This document shows positions 52,429 through 61,167 of a DNA stretch of 63,991 nt, piece after piece. A program made the translations under genes and the position numbers. Every line of letters starts with the position of its first letter. Position 1 is the first letter of the stretch. Location: positions 1-63,991 of the forward strand of contig JAIYDN010000062.1 in the NCBI GenBank assembly GCA_027487485.1. The letters run 5' to 3'. The notes under the pieces are model-generated. The model ran no database searches. It saw only the letters and a list, made by a program, of their open reading frames with translations, and was not told where the DNA came from. The stretch comes from Planctomycetaceae bacterium (GTDB taxonomy: Bacteria > Planctomycetota > Planctomycetia > Pirellulales > Pirellulaceae).

Positions 52429-55400
52429 TAGCTGAACACGAAGCCTCCCGTACGGGCTCGTGAAGCCAACTGAGCGGTGTTCTCAGCGGTCTGAATGATG
52501 GCTCGCTTCACATCGTCCGAGAGGCCTTCACCAGTAACTTGTGGCATCTGCAACCGAGCAACACTCAGCGAGAGTGCAGCGTCAAATTCATCGAGGCGTA
52601 CGCGGACTGCTGCGAAGGACGCTAACAGTGACTCAAGATTGAGCGAGGGTTGTAAATCGGTAGTCGAAGGTTCAACCATGTCCTCTGGAGTCGCAACTTC
52701 TGTATTCATCGGCTGCGGCGCGATCTCTTGTTCTACTTCAGGCAATTCCGGATTCGCTTCGCCAGCGTCGGCTCCGTCCTTTGCATCGACATCGTCATCA
52801 GCGTTGGCAGCATCAGGTTGATCTAGCGGTTCCATCGTAGGAATGAGCGACGCACCACTACCGAGGCCTAGCCCACGACTCTCAAAGTTGCCGGCCGCTT
52901 CGGTTTTCTCCGCGTTGTCCTTTGGTCCTTTGGAGAACTGGTCCATCGAATCTTTGGCAGATCGATCTAGACCGAGTTTGAGGTCCTTCTTCTTTGGTGG
53001 TTTCAGCTTGGGGTCTTTGATGCCGTCGACACTGACTCTCGGAACCTTCAAATCGCCGGGCTTGGGCATCGTTGGAGGCTTAGGAGCATTTGCAGCTGGA
53101 TCGGCCTTCTTGGGCTCTTCCACCTTGATGTTGTTGGCTGTCTCAACGGCAGTGTCGAATTCGGCTTGAGCTGCAGCAACTTGCTCATCGCGTTCTTTAG
53201 TGCGATCCTCGGGCGATTGGCGACCAGCTTCGCGGGCAATACGAGCCTCTTCACGCATTTGGTCGAGAGTCTTTTGGACACCAATTGTCGTGTCGTCAAT
53301 CGTCTTTTGTCGAGCATGGCCAGCTACTTCGTTCTCTTTGAACTGCTCCTCTTTTGAGGCATCAACCGTTTTGTTCTTCGCTTCCGTCTCTTGATCAATG
53401 ACGGCCATCTCAGCATCGATATCGCGACCCGCTCGGGCCTTGCGACGTTCCTCAAGCTGCTGCTTGATTCCTTCCTGCATTTGCACACGATTGGATTCGA
53501 TTTGCTGTTTGCGAGCATCTCGCCGCTTCATACGCTCGGCGATGGCTTGCTGCTTCTTAGCCTGCTCGGTTTCGTCGGCTGTTTTGATCTCTTTGTCGAT
53601 CTTGGCCATTTCGACTTCGACGTTCACATCGTCATCGAACAGGGACTTGAGTTTGATCCATGCTTTACGCAGAAAGCCGACAGTCGAGTTCCACATCGAC
53701 TTGACTTGGGCAACGAACACCGACCAGGTGTCAGCGAGATAGTCGATGGTCTCAACCCAAGCGGTTTCGACACCTGCTAGTGCGTTGATGAGCACTCCGC
53801 CGATTTGTACCGAGACATCTCCAGCGATGTCTACAAGCTCTCGCAGGCGAATGAATCCCTTCTTGAGGAATCCGATCGTGTAGTTCCAGCCCTTCTGCAC
53901 GGAGGTCGTCAAAATCGCCCAGCCATCGGACATAAAGCCAAGCGTCGCGTTCCAAACGCTAGCAAGTCCCGACAGGGCACTGATCAGAACATCCCCGATG
54001 GCATAGGCTGAATCGCCCCATACATCGGAAATGTAGTTAGTGAAATCAGCCCACACACCTTTGAGATAGGTGGTCCCTTTGATCCATTGCAGCTTGAGAT
54101 AACTCCACAACACATTGGCGGCTGCCGTGATGTCGCCCGCCGCAAGTGCGTTGGCGATAGCACCGAATGCTTTGATTGTGTCGGCCTTGAGTGTTTCAAA
54201 AACGCCTTTCAAGTATTCGATCGCTTGGCCCGCAATGCCGGACGAGTAGATGAAGTACGCACCCAGCGCTGCAACCGCAGCGACCACTAGGCCAATGGGC
54301 GTGAATAGCGCACCGATCATCGTCACCAAAACGCCAATCGCAGTTCCGACCAGCGAAAACATGGATGCCAGCCCACCAACAGCGAAGGCGGCCACACCAG
54401 CAGCGCTTCCGATTCCGATGAATGCAGCGCCAACTCCAACGACGCCAGCGACAATCAATGCGACCTTCTTGACGATCTCCTTGTTCTTGCCAATCCATTC
54501 TGTGAGCCCTGATAGTGCACGCGAGATCGACTTCATCATCGAGCTAACCGATGTGTCGAGCGCCTCGCCGATCGCGATCGCGACACCTTCGACAGAGCTT
54601 TTCAGGATCCGGAAAGCACCGCCGATGCCGGCCTCCATGTCTGCAGCGGTCTTGGCAGCAATTCCACCGGAGTTTTGCAGCTCGGCGAGCAATTGACGCG
54701 TATCGGTCACCGTCTTACCAATGGCGGATGCACTGGTGATACCGAGCAAACCAAAGACTTCATTGAATGCTTCGGCTCGATCACCGGTCCCCATGTTGGC
54801 GGTCGCCGCAGAAACTTCACCAAGCACGTCTACAAGGTTGCGAGCGTTGCCTTGTGCATCTTTAGTCGCGACACCGAACACCTTCATAAACTTTTCGGAT
54901 TCAGCCGCACTGAGTGTTAGCAGACGACGGAGTGCGGTACCGGCTTCGCTACCTTGAATCCCGAGGTTACCAAGGGTGCCAAGGATAGCGAGCGTTTCCT
55001 CAAGGCTCATGTTGGCATCGGAGGCCACTGGACCCGCATAGGACAACGCTTCACCGAGCGATTCCACAGAGTTGAATGACTTATTGGCTGCTGCGGTTAA
55101 ACCGTCGGCAACGCGAACTGCATCGCTTGCTTCCATCGAGAACTGGCGAATGGTAGCTGCCATGATGCCAGAACTGAGCGTGGCATCGGTACCAGTTGCC
55201 CTTGCAAGATTCATGACGGCAAGCGTCATTTCTTCGATCTGCTTTGGAGAGAAGCCAGCGCGACCGAGTTCCGTCATGAGCGAAGCGACTTCAGTAGCAG
55301 AGAAGCTTGTGGTTGCTCCTAAGTGCTTCGCGGTATTGCGTAGAGATTCGAAAGTTTCGCCAGTCGCGTTGGCTGCTGCACCCGCAGCGCGAATTGCATC

Positions 55401-55601
55401 GTCAAAACTGGTATAGACCGCGAGGCTTCCAGCCACTGGAGTTGCGGCGGCAACTCCCAAACCTGTGAGCTTCGTTCCGAGCAAGCGTGTTGAAGCACCA
55501 AATGACTTAAGCCGCTTCTGCGCAGCTTCGAGTCCCTTGAGGAATTGAGAACTCCTCGTTGTCAGCTCGACGTAGGCTCCTCCGGCTTTAACTTGCGACA
55601 T
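52428..55601 (-). CDS. Phage tail tape measure protein (TP901 family)
   Basis: 1057 residues. The N-terminal part (about 1-350) has the TP901 core: VYTSFDDAIRAAGAAANATG, LGATTSFSATEVASLM, ELGRAGFSPKQIEEMTLAV, SDANMSLEETLAILG. Hydrophobic segments follow at about 365-455. The middle has aromatic repeats with GW/VW spacing (about 490-660). Then come a charged coiled-coil region (about 670-830) and a Pro/Lys/acid-rich tail. The protein sets tail length, so a siphovirus-like tail is expected. The ATG at 55601 lies inside the end of the small gene upstream (40-base overlap). Confidence 0.9.
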   Translation of the reverse strand: MSQVKAGGAYVELTTRSSQFLKGLEAAQKRLKSFGASTRLLGTKLTGLGVAAATPVAGSLAVYTSFDDAIRAAGAAANATGETFESLRNTAKHLGATTSFSATEVASLMTELGRAGFSPKQIEEMTLAVMNLARATGTDATLSSGIMAATIRQFSMEASDAVRVADGLTAAANKSFNSVESLGEALSYAGPVASDANMSLEETLAILGTLGNLGIQGSEAGTALRRLLTLSAAESEKFMKVFGVATKDAQGNARNLVDVLGEVSAATANMGTGDRAEAFNEVFGLLGITSASAIGKTVTDTRQLLAELQNSGGIAAKTAADMEAGIGGAFRILKSSVEGVAIAIGEALDTSVSSMMKSISRALSGLTEWIGKNKEIVKKVALIVAGVVGVGAAFIGIGSAAGVAAFAVGGLASMFSLVGTAIGVLVTMIGALFTPIGLVVAAVAALGAYFIYSSGIAGQAIEYLKGVFETLKADTIKAFGAIANALAAGDITAAANVLWSYLKLQWIKGTTYLKGVWADFTNYISDVWGDSAYAIGDVLISALSGLASVWNATLGFMSDGWAILTTSVQKGWNYTIGFLKKGFIRLRELVDIAGDVSVQIGGVLINALAGVETAWVETIDYLADTWSVFVAQVKSMWNSTVGFLRKAWIKLKSLFDDDVNVEVEMAKIDKEIKTADETEQAKKQQAIAERMKRRDARKQQIESNRVQMQEGIKQQLEERRKARAGRDIDAEMAVIDQETEAKNKTVDASKEEQFKENEVAGHARQKTIDDTTIGVQKTLDQMREEARIAREAGRQSPEDRTKERDEQVAAAQAEFDTAVETANNIKVEEPKKADPAANAPKPPTMPKPGDLKVPRVSVDGIKDPKLKPPKKKDLKLGLDRSAKDSMDQFSKGPKDNAEKTEAAGNFESRGLGLGSGASLIPTMEPLDQPDAANADDDVDAKDGADAGEANPELPEVEQEIAPQPMNTEVATPEDMVEPSTTDLQPSLNLESLLASFAAVRVRLDEFDAALSLSVARLQMPQVTGEGLSDDVKRAIIQTAENTAQLASRARTGGFVFS

Positions 55602-55828
55602 GGCGACTCTTGTGTCCTTGGACGGTAACTTGCACCCAACATTCCAGCGGCCTGTTCAACAGTCCCTTTCGCTATCACTGGGCGTTTCTCTGCATATGGA
55701 TTGAAGTCATCGGGTCTGAATGGTTTGCGGCGTTTCTTGCGATCTCGATTCATCTCGGCCATCAAAGCCATGATCGTGCTGGCAACATTCCAGTCGTGCT
55801 GGCGTTTGGCCTCAGCCATCAGCACCAA
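55562..55828 (-). CDS. Tail assembly chaperone, second frame (probably expressed by -1 frameshift)
   Basis: 88 residues if it starts at the first usual start codon (TTG, 55828). However the open frame continues upstream without any ATG, GTG or TTG, and reads IEQLIVRLAGIVGVDPGPL then TLRQLVLMAEAKRQHDW, which looks like real protein. The family-typical (P)LTLR(E/Q)L opening lies before the TTG. This implies production as a fusion with the preceding gene through a -1 shift, as for the G/GT genes of lambda-like tails. The C-terminus has RRKPFRPDDFNPYAEKR. It lies directly before the tape measure, the standard place. Confidence 0.7.
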   Translation of the reverse strand: MVLMAEAKRQHDWNVASTIMALMAEMNRDRKKRRKPFRPDDFNPYAEKRPVIAKGTVEQAAGMLGASYRPRTQESPCRKLKPEEPTSS

Positions 55829-55839
55829 TTGGCGAAGCG

Positions 55840-56340
55840 TCAGGGGACCTGGATCGACTCCGACGATGCCGGCAAGTCGGACGATGAGTTGCTCGATGTC
55901 GGCACTCCGAGCTTGCGTTCGAGATCTTCGACGATCTTGTCCACGAGATTCGGATCGTCCAGTCGCTTCTCGATCGCGTTGATTCCTCGCGTCTCGATCA
56001 GCTTCTGTTTCTCGGCCGCCTTCCGCAGAAGACGGCGTCGTGACTCCGGGAAGTAACTGATCAACGCCTCGAGGAGTGCTCCGGTTGCATCATCGATCGA
56101 ATTACCAGCTAGACCTTCACCAAAGGCCTCGTCGGAAATCTGTTGCTGATCGGCTTGTGGCTTACAGATCGCAAATAGGACGTCGCCGAGGAGAAGGGGA
56201 TCGGTAGACAGTCGTGTGACCAAATCACCGTCGATGGCTTCAAGTAATTGCACACCGGTGAGAGTCTTCACGCGGCGCAGCGTCGTGTTATCGATGTCCA
56301 CAATCCAAATGCGACCGGCGCGGTCTACAAACTTCTGCAT
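55840..56340 (-). CDS. Tail assembly chaperone, first frame
   Basis: 166 residues from the ATG at 56340, with GGGGGG upstream. It begins MQKFVDRAGRIWIVDIDNTT and has an alpha-helical body (LLEALISYFPESRRRLL, RKAAEKQKLIETRGINAI). The last about 20 residues (PTSSNSSSDLPASSESIQVP) are Ser-rich and look unlike the rest, while the -1 frame there looks coding. Position between tail tube and tape measure matches the chaperone gene. The TGA stop is at 55842-55840, just after CCCC. Confidence 0.75.
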   Translation of the reverse strand: MQKFVDRAGRIWIVDIDNTTLRRVKTLTGVQLLEAIDGDLVTRLSTDPLLLGDVLFAICKPQADQQQISDEAFGEGLAGNSIDDATGALLEALISYFPESRRRLLRKAAEKQKLIETRGINAIEKRLDDPNLVDKIVEDLERKLGVPTSSNSSSDLPASSESIQVP

Positions 56341-56392
56341 GATGCCCCCCTGAGTTCTAAGAGTGTTTCTGTTCAACTAAGCGAAACAACGA

Positions 56393-56809
56393 TCATGGGC
56401 CAGCCAAGCCAAGTCCCACGTTCATGCCGTTACCGGTACTCGACTGAGTCGGCTTGAGCGTCACATCTGCGGAGATCACTTCTTCAAGATTCTGATTGAC
56501 GTTGAAGGTCATCACTTCACAAGTAAGATTCAGCGTCCCACCGGCGTCGCTAATGCCAACATCACATGGGTCGCCACTGCTCCATAAGCCTTGTAGTAGG
56601 CCAAACGCAGTATCGCCTTCCTTGTTGAGCACTGTGAACTCGATGGACGCATCTTTGAGCGTTCCTACCGTGGCTCGCCAGCCATTGTTGGCCCGAGTAC
56701 TCGCATCGGCCTCAGCCTTTTCCAAGCTGACTGTCAGGTCCTTGACGTTGGTGATCTCGGCACCGTCGATGGTGAGGACGGCCTCGAGACCTAGTTTGAC
56801 TTCTGGCAT
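56393..56809 (-). CDS. Phage major tail tube protein
   Basis: 138 residues. It begins MPEVKLGLEAVLTIDGAEI, then VKDLTVSLEKAEADASTRANNGWRA, a start typical of tail tube subunits (beta-sandwich). It ends with EEVISADVTLKPTQSSTGNG. Its place between the tail completion genes and the chaperones fits. Confidence 0.8.
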   Translation of the reverse strand: MPEVKLGLEAVLTIDGAEITNVKDLTVSLEKAEADASTRANNGWRATVGTLKDASIEFTVLNKEGDTAFGLLQGLWSSGDPCDVGISDAGGTLNLTCEVMTFNVNQNLEEVISADVTLKPTQSSTGNGMNVGLGLAGP

Positions 56810-56836
56810 TGTGGATGATTCCTTTTGTCGAACGGA

Positions 56837-57403
56837 TTACTTGACTGAGTTAGCCCAGAACGATGGCAACCGACTGCGATTGGTATCCAGAGCCGGTTTC
56901 ATGAATGGTCGCTTCGGATAGTGGCGAGGTTTGTTGTCACCGCGTCGCTCGTTCTCTTCTTCAACCAATCGTGTGGCTCGATTAGCTTGGGCTGATGTTT
57001 GCAGTCGGATTCGGGCAAAACTAGTCTTGATTCCCTGATGCTTCACGCGGATTGGGCCATGCTCGCCAACTTTGAATCGATGGGGTTTGAGTTTGCGACG
57101 TTTGGTTGCCGTTCCGCCGAATTCGTGTAAGTTCCAAATCCGGCCAGCGATCTCGTTCACAGGACCAATGGCGACTTCGGTTTTGTTGTTTGCAACTTCG
57201 TAACGGATTACTCGTTTGAGCATTCCTGTTTGCGTGTGCGGTGGGCTTCCTGGTTTCGAAGGCTTCTTGCGACGTCGAATGCTGAAACGAGCAGTCTTAC
57301 CGATCGCGCCGCCGGCATGACGAAGCGATTTGAAGGTGGCAGTCTCAACCTTCTTCTTCAGCTTTGTCTTATCGAATTGTGTGCGAACGGTTACATCGAT
57401 CAT
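56837..57403 (-). CDS. HK97 gp10-like tail completion protein
   Basis: 188 residues from the ATG at 57403, which overlaps the previous stop (ATGA). It has VETATFKSLRHAGGAIGKTA and KPSKPGSPPHTQTGMLKRVI, the GxPPHxxTGxLxxxI pattern of gp10-like proteins at the head-tail junction. The C-terminus is Arg-rich. Confidence 0.78.
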   Translation of the reverse strand: MIDVTVRTQFDKTKLKKKVETATFKSLRHAGGAIGKTARFSIRRRKKPSKPGSPPHTQTGMLKRVIRYEVANNKTEVAIGPVNEIAGRIWNLHEFGGTATKRRKLKPHRFKVGEHGPIRVKHQGIKTSFARIRLQTSAQANRATRLVEEENERRGDNKPRHYPKRPFMKPALDTNRSRLPSFWANSVK

Positions 57404-57828
57404 CGAGCGAGTTCGAATGTTAAGGTCAAGAGGCTTGTAAATTGACGCAATTGCTCCCAATGCTCGGCGGAATACAGAACCGCATGTTCGGCCTTCACGC
57501 ATCGAGCCGCCTGGAACGAATCAAGTCGCTTCAAGCGGAACTCGTCAGCGATCTTTTCCACCAGATCCACCAGTGGATCGATCTCTTCGTTGGTTCCCTT
57601 GGAAAACTTCCTTTGCACCGCAACATCAACGCGGCAGTGGTACTTGTTGTGGGCGCGATCATGCGGGAGTAACTCGACATCGCGAGGCACAACGCTCACG
57701 CGGAGTTCCTTCATGTCCTCAAGATCGAAGTTGGGAACGTACATGCGCTCTGCCGCGAACTCGAAATCGAACTCAGCAGCATTGAGCTGGGCGGTGACAC
57801 TATCGGCAACTTGTAAAACGGTCGTCAT
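57400..57828 (-). CDS. Tail terminator-like protein
   Basis: 142 residues. It begins MTTVLQVADSVTAQLNAAEF and has an alpha/beta layout (LRVSVVPRDVELLPHDRAH; YHCRVDVAVQRKF; IDPLVDLVEKIADEFRLKRL) like small head-tail/tail terminator proteins. Overlaps both neighbours by 4 bases. Assignment depends partly on order. Confidence 0.65.
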   Translation of the reverse strand: MTTVLQVADSVTAQLNAAEFDFEFAAERMYVPNFDLEDMKELRVSVVPRDVELLPHDRAHNKYHCRVDVAVQRKFSKGTNEEIDPLVDLVEKIADEFRLKRLDSFQAARCVKAEHAVLYSAEHWEQLRQFTSLLTLTFELAR

Positions 57829-58199
57829 GACGGATGGGATTCGATCTGTTTGGTGTGGATTCGAAGTTTCAAACGGAATGGGTCGCTATAGCGCCAAGGT
57901 GGATCGCCACCAAGGGCCATGACTTCAAAAATAAACGTGTGTTCGCCATCGATCTCCACGATCGTGTCACCGCGGCGAGGTAACGTTCCGATAATCGAGG
58001 AAAGCAGTGCATAGGTGTCGATCAGGAAATCGCGAACTTGGCTACGAGTAATGATGCCTTCACCATCGTCCTGGTCGTACATCGATCTGCCGATGGTCGC
58101 TTGGAGCGTCACTCCCAGTTCACCTCGGCGATATACGACCTGACGAGATGCATGCTGAGTGAGTTTCGACGCGAGCCACTCTTGCCCTTTTTGAAGCAT
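57825..58199 (-). CDS. Head-tail connector-like protein
   Basis: 124 residues from the ATG at 58199. It begins MLQKGQEWLASKLTQHASRQ and has VVYRRGELGVTLQATIG and FIFEVMALGGDPPWRYSDPF. Small beta-rich protein; no certain family. Its position before the terminator-like gene suggests a neck or connector role. Confidence 0.55.
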   Translation of the reverse strand: MLQKGQEWLASKLTQHASRQVVYRRGELGVTLQATIGRSMYDQDDGEGIITRSQVRDFLIDTYALLSSIIGTLPRRGDTIVEIDGEHTFIFEVMALGGDPPWRYSDPFRLKLRIHTKQIESHPS

Positions 58200-58204
58200 G
58201 TCTG

Positions 58205-58381
58205 TCACGATTCTTCCCTTTTTATTGGGAATAGTCGCAACAGAAGGCTTGTGATTGAGCCAATCGCAGCCGCTCCAACCCGAGCCGGATCGACTGCCGA
58301 TCGCAGATAGAACCCAGTAATCGTTCCCACTACAAATGACAGTGCTAACGACACGAGGAAAAACAGGAGCCAGCCGATCAT
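58205..58381 (-). CDS. 58-residue membrane protein
   Basis: From the ATG at 58381 (overlapping the previous stop) to TGA at 58205. The sequence is MIGWLLFFLVSLALSFVVGT, then ITGFYLRSAVDPARVGAAAI and a short basic end. One clear TM helix and a second possible one. A holin-like size and layout, but also fits a general phage membrane protein. Confidence 0.6.
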   Translation of the reverse strand: MIGWLLFFLVSLALSFVVGTITGFYLRSAVDPARVGAAAIGSITSLLLRLFPIKREES

Positions 58382-58656
58382 TGTTGTTCCCCACTGAGTA
58401 GCTTCGATGCCTTGCCACGCACTTCATCCAACCAAACTGCGTCAGCGCGTCGTTGGTATTCAGAGGCAACGGCGGTGGCCTCCTCATCCAGTTGCTGTTG
58501 ACGAAGCGTAGTTTGACGAACGGGCTGCGAAGGCTCTGGGGTTAGGAAGGCGACCGGCGAAGCTTGCCTGAGTTGCTCTGGTTCGCGTTTCTTCATGGGA
58601 AGCAAAGCGACTGCCAGCAGGACAACGACCACAATGATGGCGATGGTTATTAACAT
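58378..58656 (-). CDS. Small single-span membrane protein
   Basis: 92 residues from the ATG at 58656 (a GTG six codons upstream is an alternative). TM helix MLITIAIIVVVVLLAVALLP at the N-terminus, then a polar helix-rich tail (LRQQQLDEEATAVASEYQRR). Type II/III single-pass membrane protein of unknown role in the capsid-tail interval. Confidence 0.65.
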   Translation of the reverse strand: MLITIAIIVVVVLLAVALLPMKKREPEQLRQASPVAFLTPEPSQPVRQTTLRQQQLDEEATAVASEYQRRADAVWLDEVRGKASKLLSGEQQ

Positions 58657-58703
58657 GTTTGTTTGGAACCTCACTAAGAAGATGGATTGGGTTAAGGCAA
58701 CGC

Positions 58704-59750
58704 TCAGCTAATGCCGCGTTTGATGAGAATGAAGATCAGCAACACGACTGCAATTCCAATGAGAGCAACCGTTGCGATCTCGCCAGCCGAGAGCCACATC
58801 AAGGCGTTACGAGTCTCGGTGGCTCCATCGAACAAATCGCGAACTCGATCAAGCGGACGGCGGTTTTCCGGTTGCGGCGTTGGGCAATATCCATCGGGAC
58901 AATCCTCGGCTGATAGATACAGTGTCGGCGTGATGGCATCGTCCCAAGAGTAACCCTTGGTCTTCACCGCACCGGTCTTTTGTGCCTGCTTGGCTTGCTT
59001 GTAGAGCGTGTATCCATGTTTGAGATCGGAATACAACTCTGCAGGAGTACTAGGGATCATGGTTCGGCCTGCGGCATGGATGTGTCCGCCAGTTGCATCT
59101 TGAAAAAGAACCACCGGAAACTGTTCCGCTGGCACAATGTCGGCATACCGAGTCTTGTAGATTGGGTTTCCAGCAGTGTAGATTTGAAACTCACAGCTCT
59201 CTTTGAGCGAGATAAGCTGTTTATCTTGGCTGAACCAATCTTGCAGCATCTTGCTTGTGGAGTCGTTGCCAACGAATAATGCGATTTGGTAACTCTTCTT
59301 TGGTGGAGGCGATGCCGGCGAAGTTGCAGGTTTAAGAACGGTCGGAACTTCCACCGATGGCGTTGCTGGCGTTGTGAAGTTGGGTGTGGGGCTCACCGGA
59401 GTTACCACACTTGGACCGACAACGCTGGGCTGGACGATCGTTGGGTGAACAATCACGGGCGCAGGGTAGACGCGTGTTGGGGGACAGTCCTGAGGGCAAA
59501 TGCGAATCTGTTGCTTGACCTCGCCTTGCGCTTGCAAGTTCACGGACTGTGGTTCCTGTAGCTTCTCGATCTTGCCTGCACTCGTGGGCGTCGATGGCCG
59601 ATAGGTTGGTATCGTCCACGTTTCGTTGGTGGGATTCGGAAGTACTGGCTGATGCAATGCCGTGAATACAACACCCAAGAGAACCGCGTGGATAATTGCC
59701 ACCACTATAAGACCTAAACTCAGGCGAATGCGAATGGTATCGTTGATCAT
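58704..59750 (-). CDS. Membrane protein with Pro/Thr linker and thioredoxin-like middle domain
   Basis: 348 residues. TM helix near the N-terminus (LGLIVVAIIHAVLLGVVF), a long Pro/Thr/Val-rich linker (about 60-150) with CPQDCPP, and a compact domain (about 155-260) beginning YQIALFVGNDSTSKMLQDWF with FPVVLFQDATGGHIHAAG, like a thioredoxin fold without its CxxC. A second TM helix lies at the C-terminus (ATVALIGIAVVLLIFILI). Such a two-anchor envelope protein inside a head-tail cassette is unusual. Confidence 0.65.
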   Translation of the reverse strand: MINDTIRIRLSLGLIVVAIIHAVLLGVVFTALHQPVLPNPTNETWTIPTYRPSTPTSAGKIEKLQEPQSVNLQAQGEVKQQIRICPQDCPPTRVYPAPVIVHPTIVQPSVVGPSVVTPVSPTPNFTTPATPSVEVPTVLKPATSPASPPPKKSYQIALFVGNDSTSKMLQDWFSQDKQLISLKESCEFQIYTAGNPIYKTRYADIVPAEQFPVVLFQDATGGHIHAAGRTMIPSTPAELYSDLKHGYTLYKQAKQAQKTGAVKTKGYSWDDAITPTLYLSAEDCPDGYCPTPQPENRRPLDRVRDLFDGATETRNALMWLSAGEIATVALIGIAVVLLIFILIKRGIS

Positions 59751-59752
59751 GA

Positions 59753-60355
59753 TTACTGGATAACCTCATAACTTCGGTAAGGTAGTGAGCTACTTGGATC
59801 GTTTAGAACAGTCAATGCAAAACCACCGTAGCCAGCCCACAATCGGATGAACTGTTCTCGAGGCGTCAGTTCGAATCGCCCTGGATAGTTGTTGTCGAGG
59901 ATCGCCGCGTATTGCTTACCCTCGCGTTCGATCCAGCCGACGAACGTGCAACAGTGGGCCGGCTTCCACCAGAGGATCGCTCCTCGCCTGGTCGCACTGG
60001 CCCAGTCAAGAAATCGCGGGTCGGCTTTGAGCGTGTAGCTGTAGTCAACGCCTGCTGCATCGAGTCGATCACGAAGCCTTGAGTCCCACTCGCCATCGGC
60101 GTAGGTAGACCGCCAGCGTTCCCCGAGTTCGATCTTGTTCAGCCAACGCAAGTGATTAACAAGCGAAGCGTGGACACAACTCCCTTGGCCAAGGGAACCT
60201 GTCCAATTGCGCTGATGCAATTCGACAGGCAAGTTCGCGGGCGGTTGCTCGGGACTAGGAGTTGGCAACGCACGAACATTGACGATGCCAGAATCGCAGC
60301 CGGCGAGTACGAGCAGCATCAATGCACATGCTGAAATGAATTGTTTATTTATCAT
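59753..60355 (-). CDS. Lipoprotein with papain-like cysteine peptidase features
   Basis: 200 residues from the ATG at 60355. Lipobox LAGC at residue 20. The mature part has GQGSCVHASLVNHLRWLNKI (catalytic-type Gln and Cys), PAHCCTFVGW (His) and AAILDNNYPGRF (Asn), the Gln/Cys/His/Asn order of papain-fold or C39-like peptidases. An outer-membrane- or inner-membrane-anchored peptidase could cut peptidoglycan cross-links or process a structural protein. It overlaps no neighbour but sits in the same run. Confidence 0.65.
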   Translation of the reverse strand: MINKQFISACALMLLVLAGCDSGIVNVRALPTPSPEQPPANLPVELHQRNWTGSLGQGSCVHASLVNHLRWLNKIELGERWRSTYADGEWDSRLRDRLDAAGVDYSYTLKADPRFLDWASATRRGAILWWKPAHCCTFVGWIEREGKQYAAILDNNYPGRFELTPREQFIRLWAGYGGFALTVLNDPSSSLPYRSYEVIQ

Positions 60356-60474
60356 GTTGAACTCGTTTCTAACCTTGTTAACTGAGACGACTAACGCTGA
60401 CCCGCAAACGCAAGGATCGTTTGATGAGCCGAGGCCCAACTCGTGCCCCTGGTGCGGGCCAGCGGTAGTCGTCG

Positions 60475-60804
60475 CTAACTCTTGAATACCACCCACAGTC
60501 GCGAGTTCGTTTGAGGCGTAGCCGCAACGAATCGAATCGGCAGCCCACACATGGCCTTCATAGTGACGTAGCGTGGATTGGCAGGATCAAACAAATCGGT
60601 TGCATAACTGGCGAGCTGGACGTTATCACCGTTGGGTAAACGCCCTTCGATGATCCACGCCGATTGAACGGACTGACTTGCCACGCAAAAACAACTTCGA
60701 AACTCACCCACTGAGAGCCATTGGCTGACTAGGCCATTGGCCATCCGCAAGGACTGCGTTGCGCGAGCTCGATCGATTGTTACTTTTGCAATTGATGCCA
60801 TCAT
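60475..60804 (-). CDS. Phage-like protein of unknown function
   Basis: 109 residues beginning MMASIAKVTIDRARATQSLR, with a basic C-terminus (ATPQTNSRLWVVFKS). Its start abuts the stop of the DUF2190 gene at 60805 directly. No signal peptide; no recognised domain. Position right after the capsid decoration genes suggests a head completion role. Confidence 0.6.
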   Translation of the reverse strand: MMASIAKVTIDRARATQSLRMANGLVSQWLSVGEFRSCFCVASQSVQSAWIIEGRLPNGDNVQLASYATDLFDPANPRYVTMKAMCGLPIRFVAATPQTNSRLWVVFKS

Positions 60805-61158
60805 CTATTGACTCAAACGTAAACGGACTGTGAGTGTGCCTGGCGGCGCGGCTTCAATGGCTTTGCCGATCATTGAATGTGCATATGCGTTCTTGACCAC
60901 ATGCCAGCTGATTTGGGACCAGTAAAGGATCGTTCCAGCAGGAATGTTGGTCGTTGGGTCCTTGACGACATCGAAGACGCCACGAACCGTGATGCTGCCT
61001 CGTGAGCCCGCACTAATCCCAAACTTGGCGATACCCACGAGCTTGCCCACGACGACGATCGATCCCGCAGGCACATCAGCCTCAGGTACGAAGTCGACGG
61101 TCGTGCCGTCAGCAACGTGGATTGCTCCAATGTTTATGATTTGTGCGTTGTTGCTCAC
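60805..61158 (-). CDS. DUF2190 family protein (copy 2)
   Basis: 117 residues. VDFVPEADVPAGSIVVVGKL, GIAKFGISAGSRGSITVRGVFDV and IPAGTILYW fit the DUF2190 family, small beta proteins encoded next to capsid genes and thought to decorate capsids. Related to the gene just upstream (61168). Confidence 0.8.
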   Translation of the reverse strand: MSNNAQIINIGAIHVADGTTVDFVPEADVPAGSIVVVGKLVGIAKFGISAGSRGSITVRGVFDVVKDPTTNIPAGTILYWSQISWHVVKNAYAHSMIGKAIEAAPPGTLTVRLRLSQ

Positions 61159-61167
61159 GGTGTCTCA

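Noticed and set aside
54250-54696. Plus-strand frames across the tape measure gene
   Set aside because: Shadows of a long Ala/Gly-rich minus-strand gene with clear TP901 signatures.
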